From the NCBI GenBank assembly GCA_028288485.1, contig JAQBNO010000148.1, positions 17,597-81,596 of the forward strand: a stretch of DNA of 64,000 nt, written 5' to 3'. The DNA comes from Segetibacter sp. Lineage in GTDB: Bacteria; Bacteroidota; Bacteroidia; Chitinophagales; Chitinophagaceae. This document shows, one piece after another, positions 28,179 to 37,091 of this stretch. Position 1 is the first letter of the stretch, and the number at the start of each line of letters is the position of its first letter. The notes beneath the pieces were generated by a model that did not search any database, was not told the DNA's origin, and saw only the letters and a program-made list of their open reading frames with translations. The translations under genes were made by a program, and so were the position numbers.

Positions 28179-28501
28179 TATTTATAGATATTGTATTTTA
28201 AAATACTGTGTTTAAAAATTGCTTTTCTTTGCTCCTAAATGTTCGATCCTGTTTTATTATCATTCAGCTTCCAGGTGTTTTTCATCCTCGTGCTGTTTTT
28301 TAAACTTATTTACATAAAAAATAATCCGATCTATACCAGGCAATACGGTAGCCCATATTATTCCTGCTATCGATGTTTGTATCAGGCTGTTTTCCCTGAT
28401 TAAATTTTATTACAATTGTTATGACTTTTTTAGTGCTGCAATATTGATTTCAGGGGTAAGGTTTGCAGGCAGGTTAATGTTTGTAGCCGTCCGTTTGCAC
28501 G
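28179..28501. other. 323-bp gene-free stretch with a possible gene remnant
   Basis: On the minus strand from about 28410 to 28265 there is an open frame of 48 codons, without a start codon, that includes SIAGIIWATVLPGIDRIIFY and a charged tail NKFKKQHEDEKHLEAE. The composition looks protein-like (one hydrophobic segment plus a charged end) and may be the last part of a lost membrane protein. Not identified. Confidence 0.35.
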
Positions 28502-28909
28502 CTAGCGATAACTCATAATTTTATTTTGTGTAACCAAAAGAGTCCGTGCGTACTCAGCAATAATGTCGATCAATTTTCCAGATTCCTTCTCCAGGTCTAA
28601 ATAGTGATCGACCACTAAGTTGCTGTTAGCTACTAAGTTTACCTGCTGTCTTAACGATGAACAAACGACTAAACAAAATGGTATTACCTTCTGCTGCAGG
28701 GAAGAAAGTTTTGCAATATTTTCTTGAGTTAAATGAATGTTGCATAATACAATATCAACACGCTGTGAAAGCAACAAATCGATAGGTTTATCAAAAGAGG
28801 GAGCATATAAAATCTCATTTATCTCCTCGTAACCCATTAATATTTCTAATAACCTCCTCGCAGCTACCTTAGACGATTCGAGAATTAAAATGTTCAGCTT
28901 TTTAAACAT
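28502..28909 (-). CDS. Atypical receiver-domain protein (pseudo-receiver)
   Basis: I start this at the ATG at 28909 (MFKKLNILILESS), because the first strand of a receiver begins there; the frame extends 11 codons further upstream without adding homology. The 135-residue product has the receiver layout, but the acidic pair after strand 1 is Glu-Ser and the phosphoacceptor position is Asn in DIVLCNIHL, the same VLCN wording as the protein at 27239. It should not accept phosphate normally. It stands alone, with 323 and 406 bases of non-coding DNA on either side. The role may be as a binding decoy or scaffold, which is inference. Confidence 0.65.
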   Translation of the reverse strand: MFKKLNILILESSKVAARRLLEILMGYEEINEILYAPSFDKPIDLLLSQRVDIVLCNIHLTQENIAKLSSLQQKVIPFCLVVCSSLRQQVNLVANSNLVVDHYLDLEKESGKLIDIIAEYARTLLVTQNKIMSYR

Positions 28910-29315
28910 GCATGTCAATTGAAGCTGCAAAGAAACTTTCAATTGAAGTTTTAAAAAATAGAGCTTAAAGCTTTTGTAGTGTAGTAGAGAATGAAAATAT
29001 TTTGTAATAATTATTCTACATAGATCTATATATCAATACAAAATAGAGGGCCTTGATCTTGAACTAAAGAAATTGAGTTGTTCTGTCAGCAAACGTATTG
29101 ATATGAATGAAAGAGACAATTCTGTTGTTGCAATTGTTATATAGCAGACGCTGTGCGACGCAACGGAAGAACCTTGCCCGTACTGCAGCCGGGCATATTA
29201 AAAATATACGCACTATACGTACTTTCGGTCATAAAGAAACTTAAGCGGGATAAAAAAAGTTTCTACATGTAGGCTAGATTCAGTAGTAGAGCACCTTGCC
29301 TTTTGTTAGCGGCGG
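28910..29315. other. 406-bp gene-free stretch
   Basis: No convincing gene. It contains the core of the dispersed element at about 29150-29165 (gctgtgcgacgcaacg) and an AT-rich upstream part that may hold the promoter of the receiver gene starting at 28909. Confidence 0.5.
29150..29165 (-). repeat. Dispersed intergenic element, core only
   Basis: gctgtgcgacgcaacg, matching the inner half of the copy at 36097 in the same orientation. Confidence 0.55.
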
Positions 29316-29675
29316 TTATGTATCAAGTGAAGAAATAAGCAAAGGTATTTTTTCAAAGTCTTTCGACTTATCTATAAAATAATTAGCGCCTAATGTATAG
29401 CAAAGCTGGCTGTAATAATTGTTTGCATGATTAGTACACATAATAACTACAGTTTTCAGAAAGTTATCTTTTATATAAGTCAATAGCTGAATGCCGCTTT
29501 TGTCGGGCAGGTTAATATCTAATAAGACCACTTCGGGCTGTATTTCTGATAACAACTGAAGAGCATCTTCATATGTTCCGCAACTGGTAAGAAGAGAAAT
29601 ATTTTGAACATCTTCTAGCAGTTCCGTAATTTTTAAGATGATCAATGGTGAATCATCTACAATAAGAACAGTCAT
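29316..29675 (-). CDS. Single-domain response regulator (CheY-like)
   Basis: A 119-residue receiver. The ATG at 29675 starts MTVLIVDDSPLII, the canonical first strand with the acidic pair Asp7/Asp8; the frame extends 27 codons upstream but without receiver homology. The phosphoacceptor is Asp53 in VVLLDINLPDKSG, and the strand-5 lysine is in YFIDKSKDFEK. All key residues are present, in contrast to the two pseudo-receivers nearby. It has no output domain, so it would act through a partner or as a phosphate sink. No kinase gene is adjacent; the seven-PAS kinase 2 kb upstream is a candidate partner. Confidence 0.85.
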   Translation of the reverse strand: MTVLIVDDSPLIILKITELLEDVQNISLLTSCGTYEDALQLLSEIQPEVVLLDINLPDKSGIQLLTYIKDNFLKTVVIMCTNHANNYYSQLCYTLGANYFIDKSKDFEKIPLLISSLDT

Positions 29676-30054
29676 CTTTTGTTTTTTAAGGCCGGGCTTA
29701 TTTAAATTTTCTTCTGGGCAAAGAAACGTCGCAATGCATCTGCCGTCTTCATTCATAACAAAAAATATTCATAAACAATAAAAGGTCCAATATCTGCAGA
29801 ACCTAAATCGTGCCTGCAAGGTATTGTTTTAAGATCATTTTATGATGTACTCTACGTTACAATATTCAGGTAGTAAAGTAATAAAAAAATTTGTAGCAAA
29901 AAAACTACAAGTATCGACTGAAAAAGTGAAACTGTGGAACAAAATTATCGAGATTTACAAGTTCAATATTCGAAAAAGGTGGCGCCTTAATCAGTTGTTT
30001 CTATTGGTACTTTATTTAACCTGCTTTCTTTAGAATTGTTGTTAAAAGTATTCT
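29676..30054. other. 379-bp gene-free stretch
   Basis: Between two minus-strand regulators. I see no gene, hairpin with T tract or repeat here. A 63-codon plus-strand frame at 29842-30033 has Lys/Leu-rich low-complexity content and is not supported. Confidence 0.4.
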
Positions 30055-30681
30055 TCAGATTAACTCATGTTCTATTGCATATCGGGTAAGATCGGCATTG
30101 GTTTTCATATTCATTTTTACCAATATCCTCGAACGATAGGTACTTATGGTAGTAACACTTAAATGAAAACTATCTGCGATATCAGATACGGCTTTGCCCG
30201 AAGACAGGAGTTTAAATACTTCGAACTCCCTATCAGATAAATGCTCGTGAGGTAATTTGTTAGAGTTGTAATCAAAAGTATCGGCGAGCTTTTCAGCAAT
30301 GGAAGGGGTTATGTATTTTTTCCCTGATAAAACCTTCCGCACCGCAATTACCAGTTCATCGGGTGCTGTATCTTTATTTAAGTAGCCTGCAGCCCCGGCC
30401 TTTAACGTCCTGATAGCATACTGATCTTCGGGGTGAACACTTAAAATAAGAACCGGAAGCCTTGGATGGTTTTGTTTGATATATTGAAGGGCATCTAAAC
30501 CACTTCTGCCGGGCATAGAAAGATCAGATAATACAACGCTCCATTCTTCTTTTATTACTTTGTTTATCAAATCTTCCGTGTCGCTTACTTCCTCAATTTC
30601 AGCAGACGGAAATTCTTCCCGTAAAATATCACGCAGGCCTCTGCGAACAATAGCATGATCATCGGCAATCAAAATTCTCAT
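30055..30681 (-). CDS. NarL/FixJ (LuxR)-type response regulator
   Basis: A 208-residue two-domain regulator. The receiver has MRILIADDHAIVRRGL at the start and the phosphoacceptor Asp53 in VVLSDLSMPGRSG. The GAAGYLNKDTAPDEL segment provides the conserved lysine near residue 103. The C-terminal LuxR helix-turn-helix spans about residues 147-205: LSDREFEVFKLLSSGKAVSD and LSVTTISTYRSRILVKM. It should bind DNA when phosphorylated. The large NarX-type kinase at 31749-35078 has the HisKA_3 dimerisation domain that pairs with this regulator class, and they are on the same strand, so they probably form a two-component system although a gene remnant now separates them. Confidence 0.93.
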   Translation of the reverse strand: MRILIADDHAIVRRGLRDILREEFPSAEIEEVSDTEDLINKVIKEEWSVVLSDLSMPGRSGLDALQYIKQNHPRLPVLILSVHPEDQYAIRTLKAGAAGYLNKDTAPDELVIAVRKVLSGKKYITPSIAEKLADTFDYNSNKLPHEHLSDREFEVFKLLSSGKAVSDIADSFHLSVTTISTYRSRILVKMNMKTNADLTRYAIEHELI

Positions 30682-31130
30682 TATATAATAAGCCCTTTAT
30701 ATTTAATTTGTTATGAGCAAGAAACCTACCTGCAAGATAAAAGCATTTCCCCTTCACCTTTTAATTTATATTTTCATTTACCTGGTTATACTTTCTTTCA
30801 CGTAACTGAAGGTGGGTATAGTTAAGCTTGTTATACTGGTAGCGGTTTTCTTACTTCCCGACGTTTTTCGTATACTCTTCTTCATGGCAAACATTGTATT
30901 TATTTCGTGTGACAGCCTTCTATGCCTGCGTTTCAAATTTTCGCTATTTTATCTTTTGGCCGCGGCTTAAAATTTTCATGGCGTCTTCGTTGTGTCACTC
31001 ACTTGTGCTTACACAATTTTGTTGAACCTTTACTAAATGAACGTTATTTAAAAATGAACCGGCCGCAAGTGGGCGATCCTCCCTTTTTTTAAAATGGTAT
31101 CAAAGGTGATGCATTCAAAAGTTCTATAAA
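30682..31130. other. 449-bp gene-free stretch
   Basis: Upstream of the response regulator. It presumably contains its promoter and holds a dispersed element copy at 30985. Nothing else is recognisable. Confidence 0.4.
30985..31008 (+). repeat. Dispersed 24-bp intergenic element
   Basis: cttcgttgtgtcactcactt then gtgc. It differs from the 5954 copy at two positions. Confidence 0.8.
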
Positions 31131-31508
31131 TTGATAAAGTGCCGATTTTACGAGACAACAAAGACTTTAACTTTGTTTTTGCATACAAATAATCCGGTTC
31201 TCCCTGTTTCTGATATTCAAAATTTCACGTTTTTGCGAATTGAACGTGAGTTTATGCAAATACTTTTCCTGCTCATGAGCAACAGCATGAAATATGGTGC
31301 TTACCCCTCACCCGAGAGCTTTTATCGCTGTGTTTTTTTCATCAAAGGAAATAGAACCGATGAAATTGATTTAAGGAGTTACCAGATAATACCAGGAAGT
31401 GTTTTCACGCTGTCCCGGCCACGACTACAACTGAAAAATATTGGAAGATATTACGGTTACATTTTTTTTCATACAAGCGAGTTTTTTAATATAAACTACA
31501 GGTTTTAA
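31131..31508 (+). pseudogene. Remnant of an AraC-family N-terminal (cupin) domain
   Basis: A 125-codon frame beginning MIKCRFYETTKTLTLFLHTN. The wording SDIQNFTFLRIEREF, then FIKGNRTDEIDLRSYQIIPG and YGYIFFHTSEFFNINYRF follows the order of sugar-binding cupin domains in Bacteroidota AraC regulators: strand motif, IxPGxLF, then GYxLFFTxEFF. The histidine cluster usually found after the first block is degraded, and there is no helix-turn-helix part downstream. It is most likely a decayed regulator rather than a functional small protein. Confidence is moderate because the match is by pattern memory only. Confidence 0.5.
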
Positions 31509-31748
31509 AAAGTAGAGCACTTTCCATTCTTTTCAACCGTTAATTTACCTGTAATACTTTTAAATAATGTAGCTGCTACCCGAATAGAAATTGTTTACTG
31601 AGAAATTGTTGAAGCGTACAAAAGCAGCCGGCAATTATATAAACCTCAAAAATTATACAAGCTCGTAAATCTCGTATACATTGAACTCGTTCGCCTTTAT
31701 TTGGTATAATAGAATGACCGGTTTTCATAATTCGTGGTAAAGTGGAAA

Positions 31749-34700
31749 TTATTTATGAGTGGTAGCTATTTGTAGTAAAGGAAGCTCCACCGAAATGGCG
31801 GTGCCTTTCCCGGGCTCGCTTGCGATATTAAACTTTCCATCCAACATTAATACGCGCTCTTTCACTCCCAATAACCCCAGGGTTTTTCTTTCGCCTTTTT
31901 TGTTTACATCGAAACCTACACCATCGTCTGAAATGGTCAGCTTGAGGCAATTAGGATACTTTTTTAAAGTACAAACAACTTTAGTAGCCTGGGCATGCCG
32001 GCTAACATTAGTGAGCGACTCCTGGAAAATTCGAAACAGCCCGGTTGAAATAGCTGGTGAAAACTTATAATCGTTTACATTAGAAGAAAACTCTACAGGA
32101 ATACCGGTGTGTTTCGTAAAATTGGTGCTTTGCCATTCTATTGCTTCAGCAACGCCAAAATCGTCGAGAATGCTGGGTCTTAATTCTGCCGAAATTTTTC
32201 TTACAGTGTTAATTGTACCGTCGATCAGTTCAAGTACGCCTTTTATCTTCTTAGCTACAACTTCATCCTTTTTTGTTAATTTTTTATTTAGCCACGAAAT
32301 ATCCATTTTTAACACCGTTAACTGCTGGCCCAGTTCGTCATGTATTTCCCTTGCCATATTTGTTCTTTCCTCTTCCCGGATGTTTTGAAGATGCGACGCA
32401 AGTTCCCGCAGCTGGTCGTTCATTTGTATTAAGTCTTCCTGCGCTTTTTTCTGTTCTGTAATATCATTTGTAGATGTTAGGTAAACTCTTTTTCCCTCAA
32501 ATGATATTTCTACAAGTTGAACGTCAAATAAAAGTTTACTGCCATCTTTTGTTACTAAAGTCATGTTGTCCCTGAAGCGGTGCTCTTTATTTAAAGCCCG
32601 TTCAACCTCATCAGATTTATATGCTTCTCCAGGCGGTCTCAAATCTCTTATTGTCATTTTGGAAAACTCTTCCCTCGAGTAGCCAAATTTGGTTATATAA
32701 GCTTCATTTACTGCTACAAAATTTCGATTGGGATATGTTAGCATTGTCAGCGGTAAAGGATTGTTTTCGAACAGTATGCGGTATTTCTGCTCTGACAAAC
32801 GAAGTTCTTCTTCGGCCTTTTTACGGTACGAAATATCGCGGTAGTTTAATACTACCGCTTCCAGGTAGGGTTCATCAAGCTGGTTATTAAAATCGCATTC
32901 AATCCATTTATAACTTCCATCAGCCATTTTGTGCCGGTATTCAATTATTATTAATTCGGATGGGTTCTCCATTATATATTTAAAAGCATTTCGAATTTTT
33001 TCAGCATCATCCGAATGAAAAAAATCGGGGCAAGGTTTACCTATAATTTCTTCTTTTTTATATCCCAGTATTTTCTCAGAAGAAGGACTAACATCTAATA
33101 CAATACAATCTGAAGAAAGTAAGGTTATGCCATCTGAACTATTTTCTATCAAGGCGCGGAAACGTTTTTCATTTGCCTGCAATCTTTCCTCCGCCTGTTT
33201 TCTTTTTGTTATGTCCAGAAACATTGATATTGAACCTGCATACCTGCCTTCTTTAAAAAGCGGTGTAGATTGAACTAATGTATGTATTTGCTGCTGACCG
33301 CTGTTTAATAAAGTATACTCATGCTGAACCGATATTCCCTTTTTTCTATCCTCTACATTTCGAAGCGCGACTTCCCGGTTTTGCTCACCAAGAAAATCAA
33401 GTACATTTTTGCCGATTATTTCTTCGGCGGCATAACCTAATAAAGAAGCCATGTACTGGTTTACAAAGGTAGTCGTGTTATTTTCATCAATCTGCCATAT
33501 TCCTTCCTGTACAGTTTCAACAATTTTGCGGTATCGCTGCTCGCTTTCTTCCAATGCCAGCTCCGCTTCTTTCCGGTCAGTAATATCCCTGAAATACGCC
33601 GACACTCCATTCTCCGAAGGGTAAATCAAGCCCTGGAGCCACTTTCCTAATGGCAGGTAATACTCATTAACCTCAACTGTTTTTTGCTCATTCATTGATG
33701 TATGAAAAGCTTCATAAAATGGATGGTTAATGGCTTCGGGAAATTCCTTCCAAATGTTTTGTCCAATCAGTTCTTGAGGATCGCGATAATAAATGTGACC
33801 CGCTTCCTTATTTACATACGTGAAATTCCAGTTGTTATCCAATGCAATAAAACCGTCTGTTATCCGTTCAAAAATGCTGACCAGTTCCTGGGTTTTTTCT
33901 TTTACCCTCTGCTCAAGTTCTTCATTAAATTTTTTAAGCTGTTCTTCTAACTTCTTTCGTTCCGATATTTCCTTTCCTACAATTACGTATCCTGTAATTA
34001 CTCCATTTTCATTTACCAGCGTTGTCGCTGAAACCAGGGTCCATATTTCGGCGTTTGTTTTGTGATATTGCTTTAACTCTCCCTCCCAGTAGCCCGACGT
34101 TTGAAGAACCGCAATAATTTCATTTACCAGGTCTGCAGGATAATCACGTGTTAAAAAATTAATGAGGTTTCTGCCCTTTGCTTCGTCATCCTTGTAACCA
34201 AAAATGTTTTCTGCACCTTTGTTCCACGTTTTTATTTTAAACCATTCGTCAAGAGAAATAATAGCGTCGTGTACCTTATCTACTAAATCGGCCAGGTATG
34301 TAATTTGTTGATCTCTTTCCTTTTGTTTGCTAATATCCTTTACTATTGAAACCGTTCCGGCAAGGCTGCCTGTAAGATCTTTTATAGTTCTTACAGAAAT
34401 AAGTGCAGGAAAAATGCCGCCGTCTTTTTTGTGCACGAATATTTCTCCTCTCCAGAAGCCATGTGTAAACAGCAATTGCTCTACTTCTTCCGAAGTGGCG
34501 CCCGGGTAAATAGCCGCAGTAAGGTTGCGGGTAGTTTTGCCTATAGCCTCATTTTCCGTCCATCCAAAAATTTCTTCCGCATGTTTATTCCAGCTTGTTA
34601 TACAAAAATTCCTGTCAGTAGAAACGACTGCATCAGAAATATTTTTAAATAAAGCGGAATCGAATTTCAGTTCATCCTGCGCCTTTTTCAATAAACTGGT

Positions 34701-35078
34701 ATTAGTTGCAGAAGCTAGTATAAAAGAATAGCCATTTTCCTTAAAACAGCGCAAATAGACCTCTACTTCGAAGGTGGTATTGTCCTTCCGCCGGTGCATG
34801 GTCGGAATGATTGCGTGTTGTTCTTTACTTTTAAATATACTGTCAAAAGCGGCCTTTATCATCTCATACGAAAAAACTGCATCGATCTTATGCGGTCCAA
34901 GCTTTAGCAATTCTTCCTTTGTATATCCTAATGAATCTAACGCGGTTTGGTTTGCATCTACGATCATCATCGATTCCGGGTCAATAATATAAATATTGTC
35001 GGGAGAACAATCAAAAGCACGCTTTAATATCTGCACATCTTCCCAATGGCTGTTTTCATCGATTGGAGGAATTGGCAT
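31749..35078 (-). CDS. Seven-PAS cytoplasmic histidine kinase (HisKA_3/NarX type)
   Basis: A 1109-residue sensor kinase. Reading from the N-terminus I count seven PAS/PAC units, each ending in a DITxxK-like coil: about residues 14-125, 135-252, 257-375, 395-510, 515-632, 640-758 and 762-888. The dimerisation domain has MAREIHDELGQQLTVLKMD with the phospho-accepting His913. The ATPase domain shows FRIFQESLTNVSRHAQAT and DDGVGFDVNKKGERKTLGLL. There is no transmembrane segment or signal peptide, so it senses cytoplasmic signals such as redox, light or small ligands. The NarL-type regulator at 30055 on the same strand is its natural partner. Confidence 0.93.
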   Translation of the reverse strand: MPIPPIDENSHWEDVQILKRAFDCSPDNIYIIDPESMMIVDANQTALDSLGYTKEELLKLGPHKIDAVFSYEMIKAAFDSIFKSKEQHAIIPTMHRRKDNTTFEVEVYLRCFKENGYSFILASATNTSLLKKAQDELKFDSALFKNISDAVVSTDRNFCITSWNKHAEEIFGWTENEAIGKTTRNLTAAIYPGATSEEVEQLLFTHGFWRGEIFVHKKDGGIFPALISVRTIKDLTGSLAGTVSIVKDISKQKERDQQITYLADLVDKVHDAIISLDEWFKIKTWNKGAENIFGYKDDEAKGRNLINFLTRDYPADLVNEIIAVLQTSGYWEGELKQYHKTNAEIWTLVSATTLVNENGVITGYVIVGKEISERKKLEEQLKKFNEELEQRVKEKTQELVSIFERITDGFIALDNNWNFTYVNKEAGHIYYRDPQELIGQNIWKEFPEAINHPFYEAFHTSMNEQKTVEVNEYYLPLGKWLQGLIYPSENGVSAYFRDITDRKEAELALEESEQRYRKIVETVQEGIWQIDENNTTTFVNQYMASLLGYAAEEIIGKNVLDFLGEQNREVALRNVEDRKKGISVQHEYTLLNSGQQQIHTLVQSTPLFKEGRYAGSISMFLDITKRKQAEERLQANEKRFRALIENSSDGITLLSSDCIVLDVSPSSEKILGYKKEEIIGKPCPDFFHSDDAEKIRNAFKYIMENPSELIIIEYRHKMADGSYKWIECDFNNQLDEPYLEAVVLNYRDISYRKKAEEELRLSEQKYRILFENNPLPLTMLTYPNRNFVAVNEAYITKFGYSREEFSKMTIRDLRPPGEAYKSDEVERALNKEHRFRDNMTLVTKDGSKLLFDVQLVEISFEGKRVYLTSTNDITEQKKAQEDLIQMNDQLRELASHLQNIREEERTNMAREIHDELGQQLTVLKMDISWLNKKLTKKDEVVAKKIKGVLELIDGTINTVRKISAELRPSILDDFGVAEAIEWQSTNFTKHTGIPVEFSSNVNDYKFSPAISTGLFRIFQESLTNVSRHAQATKVVCTLKKYPNCLKLTISDDGVGFDVNKKGERKTLGLLGVKERVLMLDGKFNIASEPGKGTAISVELPLLQIATTHK

Positions 35079-35339
35079 AGGATAAACATTAAGGTCAAAA
35101 AATGAAAATTAAAATTACTTCTTTATTCTTTTATCGGTTAAGAGGAGTTTTAACAAGCTGGTGTTAAAGTATCTACTTTATAAAAATGAGGGTCACCGTT
35201 AAGGGATTATTATTTTGGCTTATAAGTAAAATTTGCACCTGGAGGTTTATTTGTAGTTTAAAACAATACAGATATTACACAAGCGATAAAAAGTGAGTCT
35301 AATGTTTGGGAGCCGTCTATGTTACTACTATTAAGCAGC

Positions 35340-35360
35340 CGTTGCCACGCTCGCTTGTAC
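35340..35360 (+). repeat. Dispersed intergenic element, divergent copy
   Basis: cgttgccacgctcgcttgta then c. It keeps the cgttg start and cttgtac end of the family with changes in the middle. Confidence 0.5.
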
Positions 35361-35381
35361 CGTAAAGCATTATCATCAGCG

Positions 35382-35445
35382 ACCCTAAGCGAAGTCGAAG
35401 GGTACGGGGGCTTGCCAAAGAGTTTACCCTGAGTTTGTCGAAGGG
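35382..35445. repeat. CCCTGAG...CGAAGGG repeat pair
   Basis: accctaagcgaagtcgaagg (from 35382) and accctgagtttgtcgaaggg (35426-35445) are two versions of the imperfect palindrome ccctgag-n-gtcgaaggg seen dispersed in many bacterial genomes. A third version is near 44823. The second unit runs directly into a gcactcttgta end of the 24-bp element. Confidence 0.7.
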
Positions 35446-36096
35446 CACTCTTGTATCTTCATTTCTTTATTCGACAAATGCCGGTCATCCTTTACCGGAT
35501 CCAATGCTACTACTGCACATAATGCATGAACAGTCATGATTTAAATGATCCTTGAAATACGCCGACATTCATAGCCTGCCGCGGTACTTCATTCTGTAGA
35601 ACGTTTACTACAAGAAATCCTGCTATCGCTCTACAATACTGTCAAATACCGAACCGCATACCAGGAAGATTATCTATAGTTACGACATTAGCAGGCTTCT
35701 TGAACTGCAACTGCCGTAAAGCATCCGGCAGTATTTCAACTATTTATAAAAAAAACGCCACACTATTAATGAGCTGAAAAGAACCGGCGCATAACAATAA
35801 CGGGGATGAATTAGCTGAAAAAGCTCCAGGTTTAAAGGTAGTCTGCCAATTATTCAAATCCCGCAAATCTTTCATCTGATTGTAACTGCAGAAGACATGG
35901 GAAAAAGCAAAAAAGACCTGCTATCCAGGGCAAATGAAAGCTGGACTGTGCCCGTTATTTGGAAAATGACAGTTCATGCCTATTATGAATATTCCGGTCT
36001 TACTGTGTCTGTCCACCTTCCTTGTCGGCCCGATTTCCTTTTTTAGAGCCAAGTGTGTAGCAAGGGACCCCTGCATAGCTGCTGAAGCAAGCACAA

Positions 36097-36120
36097 GTGT
36101 AAAAGTGTGCGACGCAACGG
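36097..36120 (-). repeat. Dispersed 24-bp intergenic element, GCGTCGC subtype
   Basis: gtgtaaaagtgtgcgacgca then acgg. It is the reverse complement of the 53240 copy except at the ends. Confidence 0.8.
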
Positions 36121-36330
36121 CTGCATAATAGAAGTTCTATAGCCGGGTACATAAAAAGAGTACCCATTAGACAAAGCCGTAGACCTCTGCTGCCGCCCAA
36201 ACCCTTCATAAACGAACCAGGCGTACCGAGTTTTTGTAGAGTTGTATGAGAAGTATATGAGCGGGATGTTTCTTGACGATGGGACGAAAAAGATAAAATA
36301 ATAATTTGGCAATTATACAAAGACTTACAA

Positions 36331-36739
36331 ATGAACAATGCGCCAATTTTAATGGTAGATGACGACCGAGATGACAGGGAATTTTTGCAAGATGCCTGGA
36401 AAGATTCCCTGTCGAAGCCCCCTGATCTTTTGGGATAATGGCAAGGAGGTTTTAGATTATTTGAAATCAGAAAAAACAAAACCGGTTCTTATACTAGTGA
36501 TGTTTATATACCTAAGATGGACGGGTTTGAATTAAAAGAGAAAATAAGGGAAGACGTTTCGGCGAATTATAGAAGTCTTCCTTTTGTTTTTTGAGACTCT
36601 GCAGTTTCTGCATCTCAAATACAACATGCATGTGATTTAGGTTAACGGCTTTGTGTAAAAGAAAGTCGTTTTGAGGAAATAGAACTGTCTTTAATGAGCA
36701 TAGTAGAGTATTGGTTAAAAAGTAAAGTGCCCGAATAAC
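36331..36739 (+). pseudogene. Broken single-domain response regulator gene
   Basis: Starts with an ATG at 36331 giving MNNAPILMVDDDRDDREFLQ, a perfect opening for an Rcp1-like receiver with the acidic pair. An in-frame stop comes soon after a frameshift. The phosphoacceptor strand can still be read in another frame as DVYIPKMDGFELKEKIREDV, then YRSLPFVF before a further stop. The end, ESRFEEIELSLMSIVEYWLK, matches the last helix of such regulators. At least two stops and a frameshift make it non-functional. This is good evidence for gene decay in this region. Confidence 0.8.
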
Positions 36740-37091
36740 GATGGAACGTTATAAAAACCGGTTATCCTGGTCTTTCGGTTTTCCTTGCTGTTGTTTTGCT
36801 TTCTCTCTCATTAGCACCGTATTAAAAGGCTTAGCTACTTGGTTCACCACCACATTTTCTACTGCTTCTACTATCCTGATTCTCTTTTGCTTTACAAAGA
36901 CAAACGAATGGATGTATGCCTCCGGAAAGCTATTCAAAACTTTTAAATGCTTGTCGCAACATTTTGCGCACCGCGAAGTCAGCTTCAGCAATGTCCTTTA
37001 TAATTCGCTTAATTTCATTTTCTATAATTCGCCTTAAACAGCATATGCACCAATTCCATAATTTACAGGAAGAGGATTAGTGAACATTTTG
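36740..37091. other. 352-bp gene-free stretch
   Basis: Open frames on both strands exist here (98 codons plus, 80 codons minus), but neither has a recognisable domain or start context. The minus-strand frame includes FPEAYIHSFVFVKQKRIRIV, which is protein-like, so a decayed gene is possible. Nothing firm. Confidence 0.35.

Larger units (their letters stand above)
35079..36330. other. 1.25-kb stretch with repeats and decayed coding fragments
   Basis: No intact gene. The first part has dispersed element and CGAAGGG repeats. Between about 35790 and 36010 on the plus strand, two overlapping frames give NNGDELAEKAPGLKVV and then HLIVTAEDMGKSKKDLLSRA followed by WTVPVIWKM, which read like decayed regulatory protein, but I could not name it. 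A dispersed element lies at 36097. Confidence 0.5.

Noticed and set aside
28265..28410. 48-codon minus-strand frame with one hydrophobic segment
   Set aside because: No start codon and no family match; noted only as a possible remnant.
29842..30033. 63-codon plus-strand frame between regulators
   Set aside because: Low-complexity Lys/Leu-rich composition, no homology, and opposite to neighbouring genes.
36741..37037. 98-codon plus-strand frame and an 80-codon minus-strand frame in the same place
   Set aside because: Neither contains a recognisable domain, start context or operon neighbour. The minus frame reads somewhat protein-like but could be decay.
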